Shown here one piece after another: positions 1 to 7,915 of a stretch of DNA of 55,042 nucleotides. Numbering within the stretch: position 1 is the first letter of the stretch; the number at the start of each line of letters is the position of its first letter. This DNA is from Muribaculaceae bacterium (GTDB lineage: Bacteria > Bacteroidota > Bacteroidia > Bacteroidales > Muribaculaceae): positions 1-55,042 of the forward strand of contig JAGAUF010000035.1 of the NCBI GenBank assembly GCA_017620885.1, given 5' to 3'. Below the pieces are notes generated by a model. The model had not been told where the DNA came from and ran no database searches. It worked only from the letters and a program-made list of their open reading frames with translations. The position numbers and the translations under genes were made by a program.

Positions 1-62
1 AGCAATACGGACATTTTAGATAGATAATTCATAATAAAATGGATATTACGTTAGTTCTAACG

Positions 63-97
63 AAAAAAACGGGAAGCAATTAGATTGCAGATTTCCC
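63..97 (-). terminator. Intrinsic terminator-like hairpin just after a promoter
   Basis: On the minus strand GGGAA (93-97) pairs with TTCCC (71-75), and inside it GCAAT (84-88) pairs with ATTGC (76-80). The hairpin is followed by a run of seven T (63-69). It starts only about 10 nt after the expected start site of the promoter at 113-144, so it would act as an early terminator or attenuator for a gene lying left of the window. A second perfect palindrome, CGTTAGTTCTAACG, sits at 49-62. Confidence 0.55.
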
Positions 98-112
98 AAT
101 AAAAAATATCTG

Positions 113-144
113 CAAAGTTAAGCAGAATGATTGAAAGTACCAAA
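113..144 (-). promoter_or_regulatory. Bacteroidetes promoter reading leftwards
   Basis: The minus strand reads TTTG (144-141), a 20-nt spacer, then TAACTTTG (120-113), an exact match to the Bacteroidetes -33/-7 pattern TTTG-N20-TAnnTTTG. The gene it serves lies outside the window. Confidence 0.7.
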
Positions 145-281
145 TATTAATACTATTTAAAGCAAATTAGACTATAAATATCCCTTTCAGACTATTTTTT
201 ACATATAATACTTCGGGATTAAACCAAATGCGGAGATAATTGTCTAATAATGCAGAATAATGGAAAAATAAATCGAAAAAA

Positions 282-1061
282 ATGATTAAGAAGATTTTAA
301 AAATCGCCGGCGTAGCGTTGTTGCTTGCTACGGGGACATCATGTTCCACGGCAAAGACGAATCAACTTCCGTCGCTGAAGAGCGGAAATTCCATGCTCGG
401 CAATCTTATAGAGGGCGTTTTCTCAACCTCCAAACTTGACATAGAAGACCTCGCCGGAGAATGGACGTCAAACGGTTCGGCGGTAAAATTCAAATCGGAG
501 AATTTTCTGAAGCAGGCTGGCGGTCAGGCAGCTGCAGCAACCATAGAGACGAAGCTTGACCCTTATTACAAGCAGCTCGGACTTACCGGTGCCTTGATGA
601 CTATTCAGACTGACGGCAGTTTCAAAATGAAGATTAAAAGCATCAATATGTCCGGACAGATCAAGAAGCTTGACAATGGCAATTTCAACTTCAACTTCCA
701 GATACTCGGAGGAATGAGCCTCGGCAATATCGAGACTTATATCTCCAAGACGTCAGGACAGATGGACGTGATGTTTGACGCGGACAAACTTGTGAAGCTG
801 ATTCAATTTGCCGGGAAGCTGACCGGTATGAAAACGATCCAGAGCATTACAGATCTGTTAGGCAGCTACGACGGTATCTGTGTGGGCTTCAAGATGGAGA
901 AAACGGGCAAAGTAGAAGGTGAGAAAACCACCGTCGGAGGCGTATTGAACGATCTTTTCAACGGAGGCAAGAAACAGGATACGCAGACAGAACAGAAAAC
1001 TGAGCAACAGAATCAGCAAAACAGCGGTTCGCTGCTTGACATTCTTAAGAAAAAGAAATAA
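282..1061 (+). CDS. DUF4923 family lipoprotein
   Basis: This is a 259-residue predicted lipoprotein: an N-terminal hydrophobic stretch ends in a lipobox with Cys21, and a Ser/Thr/Lys linker follows. The body (about residues 50-215) matches my recollection of DUF4923, a Bacteroidetes family of unknown function, with the typical LAGEW start and a region rich in beta-strand-like repeats of Gly/Asn/Phe. The C-terminal 45 residues are low-complexity (Lys, Gln, Thr, Glu) and probably disordered. The ATG at 282 is the first in frame. No clear promoter was seen upstream, and the gene is followed by a strong terminator. Envelope location is inferred; function is unknown. Confidence 0.8.
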   Translation: MIKKILKIAGVALLLATGTSCSTAKTNQLPSLKSGNSMLGNLIEGVFSTSKLDIEDLAGEWTSNGSAVKFKSENFLKQAGGQAAAATIETKLDPYYKQLGLTGALMTIQTDGSFKMKIKSINMSGQIKKLDNGNFNFNFQILGGMSLGNIETYISKTSGQMDVMFDADKLVKLIQFAGKLTGMKTIQSITDLLGSYDGICVGFKMEKTGKVEGEKTTVGGVLNDLFNGGKKQDTQTEQKTEQQNQQNSGSLLDILKKKK

Positions 1062-1090
1062 TTCCGACAGTTTTTCAGTCGAGAAAACAT

Positions 1091-1127
1091 CAGGACGCTT
1101 CCGAGAGGAGGCGTCCTGAATTGTTTT
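1091..1127. terminator. Bidirectional intrinsic terminator
   Basis: A 12-bp stem (1091-1102 with 1107-1118, one T-G wobble) closes a GAGA loop. T-rich tracts lie on both sides, so it can stop both the DUF4923 gene (plus) and the cmk-ispH-tadA operon (minus), which converge here. Confidence 0.85.
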
Positions 1128-1170
1128 TGTGAGAGGGAGATGGAGTAATGGAGTGAGATGCAGGGAGATA

Positions 1171-1632
1171 TTATCTTCGCCGGGATGCGAAAAATGTACG
1201 GAGAAGCTCGGCGGCTTCGTCGGCAAGCACCCCTGCCGTGACCGACGTCTTGGGGTGAAGAGGCGTCTTCGCGGACTGGGGGGAGAGAAGTGTAGTGTAG
1301 CCACGTTTGGGATCCGAGGCACCGTAGACGATACGGCCAATCTGTGCCCACCCGAGAGCCCCGGCACACATCGGACATGGCTCGACGGTGACGTAAAGTG
1401 TACACTGCGGGAGATATTTGCCTCCGAGAGTGTCGGCGGCCGCTGTAATTGCCTGCATTTCAGCGTGGGCTGTTACGTCATTCAGACGCTCGGTGAGGTT
1501 GTGTCCCCGCCCTACGATTTTGCCATTGACTACTATTACCGCCCCTATCGGCACCTCATTTTCTTCAGCTGCCATACGTGCTTCCTGAAGGGCAAGACGC
1601 ATAAATTTCTCATCGATTTCGGCGTCGTTCAT
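1171..1632 (-). CDS. tadA: tRNA-specific adenosine deaminase (TadA-type)
   Basis: This is a 153-residue cytidine/deoxycytidylate deaminase-fold protein. The zinc site is visible: H56-A-E58 in the HAE motif, with E58 as proton shuttle, and P85-C86-P87-M88-C89. By family knowledge TadA converts A34 to inosine in the tRNA-Arg(ACG) anticodon, though some Bacteroidetes paralogues act on free nucleosides such as guanine. The start overlaps the ispH stop by one base (TAATG), so it is translationally coupled as the last gene of cmk-ispH-tadA. Confidence 0.88.
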   Translation of the reverse strand: MNDAEIDEKFMRLALQEARMAAEENEVPIGAVIVVNGKIVGRGHNLTERLNDVTAHAEMQAITAAADTLGGKYLPQCTLYVTVEPCPMCAGALGWAQIGRIVYGASDPKRGYTTLLSPQSAKTPLHPKTSVTAGVLADEAAELLRTFFASRRR

Positions 1633-2504
1633 TATGTATTCAGTGTTTTTTCAAGATAATTTTTCACGTCAGCCATCAGCCACGATGGAGTTGAGGTGGC
1701 GCCGCAGATGCCTATACGTTCTATATTCTCAAACCATGCCATATCTATCTCGGTAGTGTTGGAAATTAGATATGCGCGAGGATTGACGCTCTTACATTCA
1801 TTAAAGAGCACTTTCCCGTTGGAACTTTTTTTCCCACAGACGAAAAGAATCACCTCGTGGGATGCGGCAAAACGGCGAATATGCGGCATACGGTTGGCCA
1901 CCTGACGGCAGATCGTGTCGAAATATTCAAACTTCCCGGCTGTCTTGCGTTTCTTGATTGCATCGACAATGGCTTGAAATCCGTCGAGGGATTTCGTGGT
2001 CTGGGAATATAGAAGCACGTCGCGATTGAGGTCCACTTGGTCGAGGTCTTCCTCTTTCTGTATCACGACGGCAGTTCCGTCGGTCTGTCCTACGAGTCCG
2101 TTCACCTCGGCATGGCCCACTTTGCCATAAATGAGGATAAGGGGTGGATTGATAGAATCGGCGGAGGCATCGTAGGCCTGCTTGATGCGTCGTTGGAGCT
2201 GAAGCACCACAGGGCAGGTGGCGTCGATGATGCGGATGTTGCGTTTCTCGGCAATGCGATACGTTTCGGGAGGTTCACCGTGGGCACGCAAAAGGACATT
2301 GGCATCACGCAGCTCGGCAAGGTCGGAATGTGTAATTGTTTTAAGACCCTTGGATTCAAGGCGTTCCACCTCGTCGGAATTATGCACAATATCGCCCAGA
2401 CAGAAGAGTGAGCCCTCCTCGGCGAGCTGTTCTTCCGCCTTTCGTATGGCGGTTACGACTCCAAAACAGAAGCCTGAATCCTTGTCAATCTCTATAATTG
2501 CCAT
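1632..2504 (-). CDS. ispH: 4-hydroxy-3-methylbut-2-enyl diphosphate reductase
   Basis: IspH (LytB) performs the last step of the MEP isoprenoid pathway, reducing HMBPP to IPP and DMAPP with a 4Fe-4S cluster. Cluster ligands C13, C97 and C199 are present, as are the conserved histidines in HNS (41), AHGEPP (75) and GHAEV (131). From the ATG at 2504 it is 290 residues, the normal size. A TTG at 2507 just upstream is not needed. The cmk stop overlaps this ATG by one base (TGATG), which indicates coupling. Confidence 0.95.
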   Translation of the reverse strand: MAIIEIDKDSGFCFGVVTAIRKAEEQLAEEGSLFCLGDIVHNSDEVERLESKGLKTITHSDLAELRDANVLLRAHGEPPETYRIAEKRNIRIIDATCPVVLQLQRRIKQAYDASADSINPPLILIYGKVGHAEVNGLVGQTDGTAVVIQKEEDLDQVDLNRDVLLYSQTTKSLDGFQAIVDAIKKRKTAGKFEYFDTICRQVANRMPHIRRFAASHEVILFVCGKKSSNGKVLFNECKSVNPRAYLISNTTEIDMAWFENIERIGICGATSTPSWLMADVKNYLEKTLNT

Positions 2505-3202
2505 CAACAGGAAGTTTTTTCGCGGAAAAGATTGAGGAGGAAATCCATCTGTTCGGGGATTGTCATATTGTCATTGTCGAGCATTATGGCATCAGGAGCC
2601 TTGCGCAACGGCGATTCCTTTCGTGTAGTATCGATTCGGTCTCGCTCCATAATATTCTCATGGATTTCCTCATAGCTTACGTTCTGCCCTTTCTGCTGCA
2701 GTTCCAACAAACGTCGACGGGCACGCACCTCCGGGGAAGCATTGACAAATACCTTCATCTCGGCGTCGGGGAAAACGGTCGTTCCAATATCGCGACCGTC
2801 CATAACGATGCCTTTCTCAATGCCATATTGCTGCTGCAATTTCACAAGCTGACGCCGCACTTCAGGGATGACGGCCACCGGGCTGACGAGAGCCGATACT
2901 TCCATCCCTCTGATTTCCTTCTCCACATCCTCTCCATTAAGGAATGTATGGCTCTTTTTCGATTCGGGATCTATATGGAAATCGATGCGTATATCGGGCA
3001 ATGCAGCTATAAGGGCATCATTATTGAGCTTGCCGTCGGCATTTACAAGTCCGTTGCGGATAGCGTAAAGCGTCACCGCGCGATACATAGCACCGCTATC
3101 AATGTAAGCGTAACCGATGCGACGAGCCAAATCGCGCGCCATAGTACTTTTGCCCGACGACGAATAGCCGTCGATGGCTATGACGATTTTATTCTGAGAC
3201 AT
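2504..3202 (-). CDS. cmk: Cytidylate kinase
   Basis: Cmk phosphorylates CMP and dCMP. The P-loop GYSSSGKST lies at residues 12-20, followed by the family motif IDSGAMYRA. Later motifs include MDGRDIGT and the R-rich lid. I chose the ATG at 3202 (232 residues). A longer reading from a TTG at 3229 would start inside the promoter. It heads an operon with ispH and tadA, each joined by a one-base overlap. Confidence 0.94.
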   Translation of the reverse strand: MSQNKIVIAIDGYSSSGKSTMARDLARRIGYAYIDSGAMYRAVTLYAIRNGLVNADGKLNNDALIAALPDIRIDFHIDPESKKSHTFLNGEDVEKEIRGMEVSALVSPVAVIPEVRRQLVKLQQQYGIEKGIVMDGRDIGTTVFPDAEMKVFVNASPEVRARRRLLELQQKGQNVSYEEIHENIMERDRIDTTRKESPLRKAPDAIMLDNDNMTIPEQMDFLLNLFREKTSC

Positions 3203-3226
3203 ATCTTGATTTTCGTTTTTGCTGTG

Positions 3227-3234
3227 CAAATTTA
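3227..3234 (-). promoter_or_regulatory. cmk promoter, -7 element TAAATTTG
   Basis: The minus strand reads TAAATTTG 25 nt upstream of the cmk ATG at 3202, immediately beyond the glgB stop. No good TTTG is seen 20 nt further upstream, so only the -7 element is supported. Confidence 0.5.
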
Positions 3235-3239
3235 CTAAA

Positions 3240-5294
3240 TTATTTTTTAGTAACCCGGCTCTTTGCTGTGCTTTTGCTTTTCTTCACAAGGCGAAGCACC
3301 TGCGCGGTACGCGAGGGGAGATAAAGCTTCAGCCATCCCTTGCCGGAAGGTTCATACAGGGGATCGGGCATAGTGAAATGATGCACGGTGTCATCGATAT
3401 TTCCGAATCCTCCGAAAGCCGGATTATCGGAATCGAGCACCACCTCATACTCACCAGCCGGCGCAAGGAATCCGTAGTCGGCGAAAGATTTCACGGGCGA
3501 CCAGTTGAATACAAAAATAAGGTCGCCGCGACCGAAGGCAAGCACCTGATCGTCATCCTTCTCCCAAAGCTTCTCAACCGGCAATCGTTCAAACCCGTAT
3601 TTTTCCGCCACAAGCGAAATCATCGCGTTATCGAATCGATTGAGGAATTTATATTTGAGATCATCGCGGTCTACGAGATCCCACTGTCGGCGCGCGTACT
3701 TATAGCTCCACCCATTGCCCTCTCGCGGGAAATCTATCCATTCCGGGTGGCCGAACTCGTTGCCCATAAAATTTAGATAACCGCCATTAATCGTTGCGAG
3801 CGTCACAAGACGTATCATCTTGTGGAGGGCCATACCACGTTCTACAACGCCGTTCTTGTCGTCGACAGCCATGTGCCAGTACATCTCCTTGTCAATAAGT
3901 CGGAAGATGATGGTCTTGTCGCCGACGAGCGCCTGATCGTGACTCTCGCAGTAGGATATAGTCTTCTCGTCGGCACGGCGGTTTGTCAATTCCCAAAAGA
4001 TAGAGGTAGGATGCCAGTCCTCATCTTTTTTCTCCTTGATCATCTTTATCCAGTAGTCGGGAATTCCCATTGCCATACGGTAATCAAAGCCAATTCCGCC
4101 ATCGTCGAATTTTGCGGCGAGTCCGGGCATACCGCTCATCTCCTCGGCAATGGTTATAGCCTTGGAATTGACCTGATGGATCAGGAGATTAGCGAGCGAG
4201 AGATAGATTATGGCGTTGATGTCCTGACCGCCGTCATAATAGTCGCCGTAAGACGAGAAGGATTTACCCAGCCCATGGTCATAATAAATCATCGAAGTGA
4301 CGCCGTCGAAACGGAATCCGTCGAATTTATATTCTTCAAGCCAATATTTGCAATTAGAAAGGAGGAAATGGAGCGTTTCTGTCTTGCCGTAATCAAAAAC
4401 GAGGGAATCCCAAGCGGGATGTTCGCGACGATGATCTCCATAGAAATAGAGATTGCCTGAGCCGTCGAGCCGTCCGAGGCCTTCCACCTCGTTTTTGACT
4501 GCGTGAGAATGAACAATGTCCATAATCACGGCGATGCCAAGCTTATGCGCGTCGTCGATAAGGTGCTTGAGTTCGTCGGGGGTGCCGAAACGCGAGCTGG
4601 GAGCGTAGAAACTTGACACATGATAGCCAAATGAGCCATAATAAGGATGTTCCTGCACGGCCATTATCTGGATGGCATTATATCCGTCTTCGGCTATACG
4701 CGGAAGGATTTTCTTGCGAAAATCTTCGTAAGATCCCACGCCCTCATCCTCTTGCGCCATACATATATGGCACTCGTAAATAAGCAGCGGCTCCACATCG
4801 GAGGTAAAATTCTTTATCTTGAATTTATATGGTTTGGCAGGATCATAGACTTGCGCCGAGAAAATTTTCGTATCTTCGTCTTGCACTACCCGTGTGGCGT
4901 AAGCAGGGATGCGTTCACCCTCACCATTGTCCCACTTGACGTAAATTTTATAAAGGTCGCCGTCCTTTATAAGGTCGCCGGGAATCTTCGCTTCCCAGAC
5001 ACCATTGTCGGCGGGATGAAGCTTAAACTGCGAATCGCGTTTCCAGTCGGAAAACGTACCGACGAGCCAGATGCAAGTGGCGTTTGGCGCAAGTTCGCGA
5101 AACATCCAGTTGCCCTCCTTGTCGCGATGCAGCCCGTAATACTGATAAGCGTTGGCAAATGCAGTCAGCGAGCCGCCACAGTCCTTTGTAATATGATTGA
5201 GAGTATTGATGACGTCCTGATGGCGTCCCTCTATCGCTTCTGAATATGGTTCAAGCCACGGGTCATTACGGAGAATGGCGAGTTTCTTTTTCAT
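3240..5294 (-). CDS. glgB: 1,4-alpha-glucan branching enzyme, eukaryotic-type (GH13_8)
   Basis: This is a 684-residue glycogen branching enzyme that moves alpha-1,4 chains to alpha-1,6 positions. It has an N-terminal CBM48 domain (about 55-155), a GH13 barrel and a C-terminal all-beta domain. The catalytic triad is visible: nucleophile D330 (in DGFRFDG), acid/base E384 (in AEEMSGMP) and D453 (in ESHDQ). The YECHI and AEEMSGMPG wording resembles the eukaryotic/GH13_8 branch more than E. coli GlgB, as is common in Bacteroidetes. The last residues are Lys/Ser-rich. No other glycogen genes are adjacent, so it appears to be a stand-alone unit. Confidence 0.93.
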   Translation of the reverse strand: MKKKLAILRNDPWLEPYSEAIEGRHQDVINTLNHITKDCGGSLTAFANAYQYYGLHRDKEGNWMFRELAPNATCIWLVGTFSDWKRDSQFKLHPADNGVWEAKIPGDLIKDGDLYKIYVKWDNGEGERIPAYATRVVQDEDTKIFSAQVYDPAKPYKFKIKNFTSDVEPLLIYECHICMAQEDEGVGSYEDFRKKILPRIAEDGYNAIQIMAVQEHPYYGSFGYHVSSFYAPSSRFGTPDELKHLIDDAHKLGIAVIMDIVHSHAVKNEVEGLGRLDGSGNLYFYGDHRREHPAWDSLVFDYGKTETLHFLLSNCKYWLEEYKFDGFRFDGVTSMIYYDHGLGKSFSSYGDYYDGGQDINAIIYLSLANLLIHQVNSKAITIAEEMSGMPGLAAKFDDGGIGFDYRMAMGIPDYWIKMIKEKKDEDWHPTSIFWELTNRRADEKTISYCESHDQALVGDKTIIFRLIDKEMYWHMAVDDKNGVVERGMALHKMIRLVTLATINGGYLNFMGNEFGHPEWIDFPREGNGWSYKYARRQWDLVDRDDLKYKFLNRFDNAMISLVAEKYGFERLPVEKLWEKDDDQVLAFGRGDLIFVFNWSPVKSFADYGFLAPAGEYEVVLDSDNPAFGGFGNIDDTVHHFTMPDPLYEPSGKGWLKLYLPSRTAQVLRLVKKSKSTAKSRVTKK

Positions 5295-5404
5295 TTGAAT
5301 CTATATTGCGTTAGTTATCGGGAGAACATGTCGTATGCTCTCCTATAAAATAAACGTAATGATACGCATAAATGTTTTATTGACGGTTCTTTATCTTCGT
5401 CCGG

Positions 5405-7132
5405 TCAGATTTTGCGTCCTCGATGATAACGTTTCCCTTGACGTTTGCTCTGCCGCACCTGCTTGTCGAATAACTCTTTATTTTTTTTCTCTATCTGTCC
5501 GGAATCAGGTGCCGCATCCAGTTCCTGCGTCTGCAAGGGCTGTCCCGGCGAGATGGGCTTGTTGTCCATATCCAGACCGAAGCTGTATTTAATTGCTGCC
5601 TTGAGTCGCCTTGCATCGCGGCCGTTTCCTTTGAGCGCACCGAGGACAGCGCCGATATAGGCGTCCGTATCGCGGAAGCCCAACAGAAACGCCACCTGCG
5701 ATTCTCCCAGCATCGGCTTATGATTAAAGACGCGCAAAACGCCGTTATAGTCGCCATCATCAAGCATCTTCATAAACTCGGCACGAAGCTGATTGTACGT
5801 TTCGCGCGGGCGAAGCTTATCAACAAGCGAGCGAATATGAATTTCCATCGCGGAAATGCACGTAAAGCGAGCATCGATCTTACATTCCACGTCACGTTTC
5901 ACCTTGTGGCGGACATGCTGAAGCGCCTGAGCGTCGAATTTCTTGCTAAAAAGAGACATCACCGTGTGCCTTACACGATTGAAGACTTTCTCAGGATCTC
6001 GTCCACGCCTTTGTGCCATGACCTTAATCACCTCCTCAAGCAGAAATATATTTTCCACTTCAGCCACATTGGGCACAAAGATTTCCTTGCGACGAAGATA
6101 TTCTACCTCCGTGTCCGTTCGACGGTCGCGGTCCACGATGCCATGGCTGTCAAGCTGGTGCATCGGCTTAAGGTCGTTGAATGTGCGTGTCGTCTCTATT
6201 ACTTTGTTGCACGACCCCAGCGGACGAACCGTAAATTCAGGGAAGACAAGCGTATAGAGCTTCGAGTCGATACTGTGCTTCATATCCCCCTCTATGAAAA
6301 GTACCGGCTTGCGCGTACCAATCAGGTCGATGAACAGATCATCGGGCAGCTTGCCTGAATCAAATATCTCGTAATCCCACGCATTATTGTGGACATCGAA
6401 ACTCTTCACCCAGATAGATACGTTCTCCGTTCGGGAATTGACAAAATCGACATCTACGGTATTATATACAAACGTACAGTCGGGACGCAATTCCTCTATC
6501 GCGTTCCAGAGTGTATTTAGAATCGATGGGTGGAGAAATAACGATGGGGAATCGACGAAGATTACGGCTTCCGGCATCGCATAGAGAACAGCACCGATAT
6601 AATAAAGCACGGCGCGTTCACCCTGACTCAATGTGACGGCAGATATTATGTTTTCACCACTGTCGGTGGCAAACATCAGCTTACCCGTATGCTGCAAGAT
6701 ATGATTGCCGGGAAAAATTTTCTCCCATAAGGACCGCAATTTGTCCAGCTTTGTAGTGCGTAAAACCACCTTTTTCCCTGTTCCGCTCTGCTCTGCCTTA
6801 AGCGAGAGCAATGCCTCAAACTCGTCAGCGAGAATCATATATGCGATTTTGTCAATCTCACTTACGGCGTCGGCACGCATATATGGCTGTGATTTAATCG
6901 CTTTGGCATACAAGACGTCGATCGACCCCGGCAATGTCGATTCCGTGCGCTCCGGAAATGACGCGCCGAGCGCCGACAGAGAATACGCTTTCCCCGGGCA
7001 TCGCTTCATCAATTCTTTCATAAAGCGTGTTTTCCCGGCTCCACTCGCACCCACGATAGTAATCTGTCGCGACTCAGGCATTTTCGGCGGGGTGCTCCCG
7101 TCAATCTTCTGCGGCAATACAAAATCAATCAT
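5405..7132 (-). CDS. AAA_15/ABC-type ATPase fused to DUF4435 (TOPRIM-like)
   Basis: This 575-residue protein joins an N-terminal SMC/ABC-type ATPase to a DUF4435 domain. Walker A GASGAGKT is at 28-35, the ABC signature LSQGE at 168-172 and Walker B VIFVD at 190-194. The residue after the Walker B Asp is Ser195 rather than the usual Glu, and the H-switch position reads N-T-V-D (224-227) with Val in place of His. The second half begins LFIEGD (E281) and continues to GIVDRD (D334, D336), the acidic pattern of TOPRIM nucleases, then NVAEVENIF. The last 40 residues are Lys/Arg-rich. AAA_15 plus DUF4435 is the domain pair of the PARIS anti-phage system (AriA, AriB), but a housekeeping role is equally possible. 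It stands alone between glgB and ribE. Confidence 0.8.
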   Translation of the reverse strand: MIDFVLPQKIDGSTPPKMPESRQITIVGASGAGKTRFMKELMKRCPGKAYSLSALGASFPERTESTLPGSIDVLYAKAIKSQPYMRADAVSEIDKIAYMILADEFEALLSLKAEQSGTGKKVVLRTTKLDKLRSLWEKIFPGNHILQHTGKLMFATDSGENIISAVTLSQGERAVLYYIGAVLYAMPEAVIFVDSPSLFLHPSILNTLWNAIEELRPDCTFVYNTVDVDFVNSRTENVSIWVKSFDVHNNAWDYEIFDSGKLPDDLFIDLIGTRKPVLFIEGDMKHSIDSKLYTLVFPEFTVRPLGSCNKVIETTRTFNDLKPMHQLDSHGIVDRDRRTDTEVEYLRRKEIFVPNVAEVENIFLLEEVIKVMAQRRGRDPEKVFNRVRHTVMSLFSKKFDAQALQHVRHKVKRDVECKIDARFTCISAMEIHIRSLVDKLRPRETYNQLRAEFMKMLDDGDYNGVLRVFNHKPMLGESQVAFLLGFRDTDAYIGAVLGALKGNGRDARRLKAAIKYSFGLDMDNKPISPGQPLQTQELDAAPDSGQIEKKNKELFDKQVRQSKRQGKRYHRGRKI

Positions 7133-7233
7133 ATCTCAATGGTATTAGGTTGTAAAGTTATGAAAATATTTTGATTCCGGCAAAATGAGCGCAGAAAAAG
7201 ATTTCCCCTTGCTCCGATATAAGATTTATTTAC

Positions 7234-7241
7234 TAATTTTG
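7234..7241 (+). promoter_or_regulatory. ribE promoter, -7 element TAATTTTG
   Basis: TAATTTTG lies 60 nt upstream of the ribE ATG. The nearest TTG (7209-7211) is 22 nt upstream, two longer than the spacing seen at other promoters here. The element supports starting ribE at 7302 rather than at an in-frame ATG at 7185. Confidence 0.55.
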
Positions 7242-7301
7242 CGGACAAATAAGAGAACCCGAAGCAGAGCTTCGCAATCACAAAACAGAAAAACTAAGGA
7301 T

Positions 7302-7913
7302 ATGTTTTCAGGAATTGTAGAGACGGCAGCCGAGGTTGTAGGGCTGACGCACGACGAAGGAAATCTTCACATCACGATGAAATGCCCGTTTACCGATGAA
7401 CTGAGCATCGATCAGAGCGTATCTCATAATGGCGTCTGCCTGACAGTTGTTGCGCTCCCGGGCGACGGCACGTATACTGTAACGGCCATCAAAGAGACTC
7501 TTGAACGTTCAAATCTCGGCGGTCTGAAGGAAGGCGACCTCGTCAATCTGGAACGCTCTATGAAGATAGACGGTCGCCTCGACGGACATATCGTGCAGGG
7601 CCACGTCGACACGACGGCTGTCTGCACCGATCTTCAGGAGGCCGACGGTAGTTGGTATTATACTTTCAAATACGAGGTTAGTCCCGAAATGGTCAAGAAG
7701 GGATACGTGACAGTGGAGAAAGGCTCAGTGACCGTCAATGGCGTATCGCTTACCGTATGCGATTCCGAGAAGGATTCTTTCCGCGTAGCCATCATACCCT
7801 ACACTCACGACAACACGAATTTCTGCCGCATCGTGCCGGGCACGCGCGTCAATCTTGAATTTGACATCATTGGCAAATATATAGCCCGCATCTTCCCGGG
7901 CTATAACGCATAA
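7302..7913 (+). CDS. ribE: Riboflavin synthase, alpha subunit
   Basis: This enzyme dismutates two 6,7-dimethyl-8-ribityllumazine molecules to riboflavin. The 203-residue protein begins MFSGIVE, the invariant N-terminus, and has two lumazine-binding repeats marked by NGVCLTV and NGVSLTV. An in-frame ATG at 7185 would add 39 residues but lies upstream of the promoter element, so 7302 was chosen. The stop codon lies only two bases from that of the convergent dnaB. Confidence 0.95.
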   Translation: MFSGIVETAAEVVGLTHDEGNLHITMKCPFTDELSIDQSVSHNGVCLTVVALPGDGTYTVTAIKETLERSNLGGLKEGDLVNLERSMKIDGRLDGHIVQGHVDTTAVCTDLQEADGSWYYTFKYEVSPEMVKKGYVTVEKGSVTVNGVSLTVCDSEKDSFRVAIIPYTHDNTNFCRIVPGTRVNLEFDIIGKYIARIFPGYNA

Positions 7914-7915
7914 AC

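Noticed and set aside
3203..3229. Longer cmk start at a TTG
   Set aside because: The TTG lies next to the -7 element TAAATTTG; the ATG at 3202 gives the standard N-terminus.
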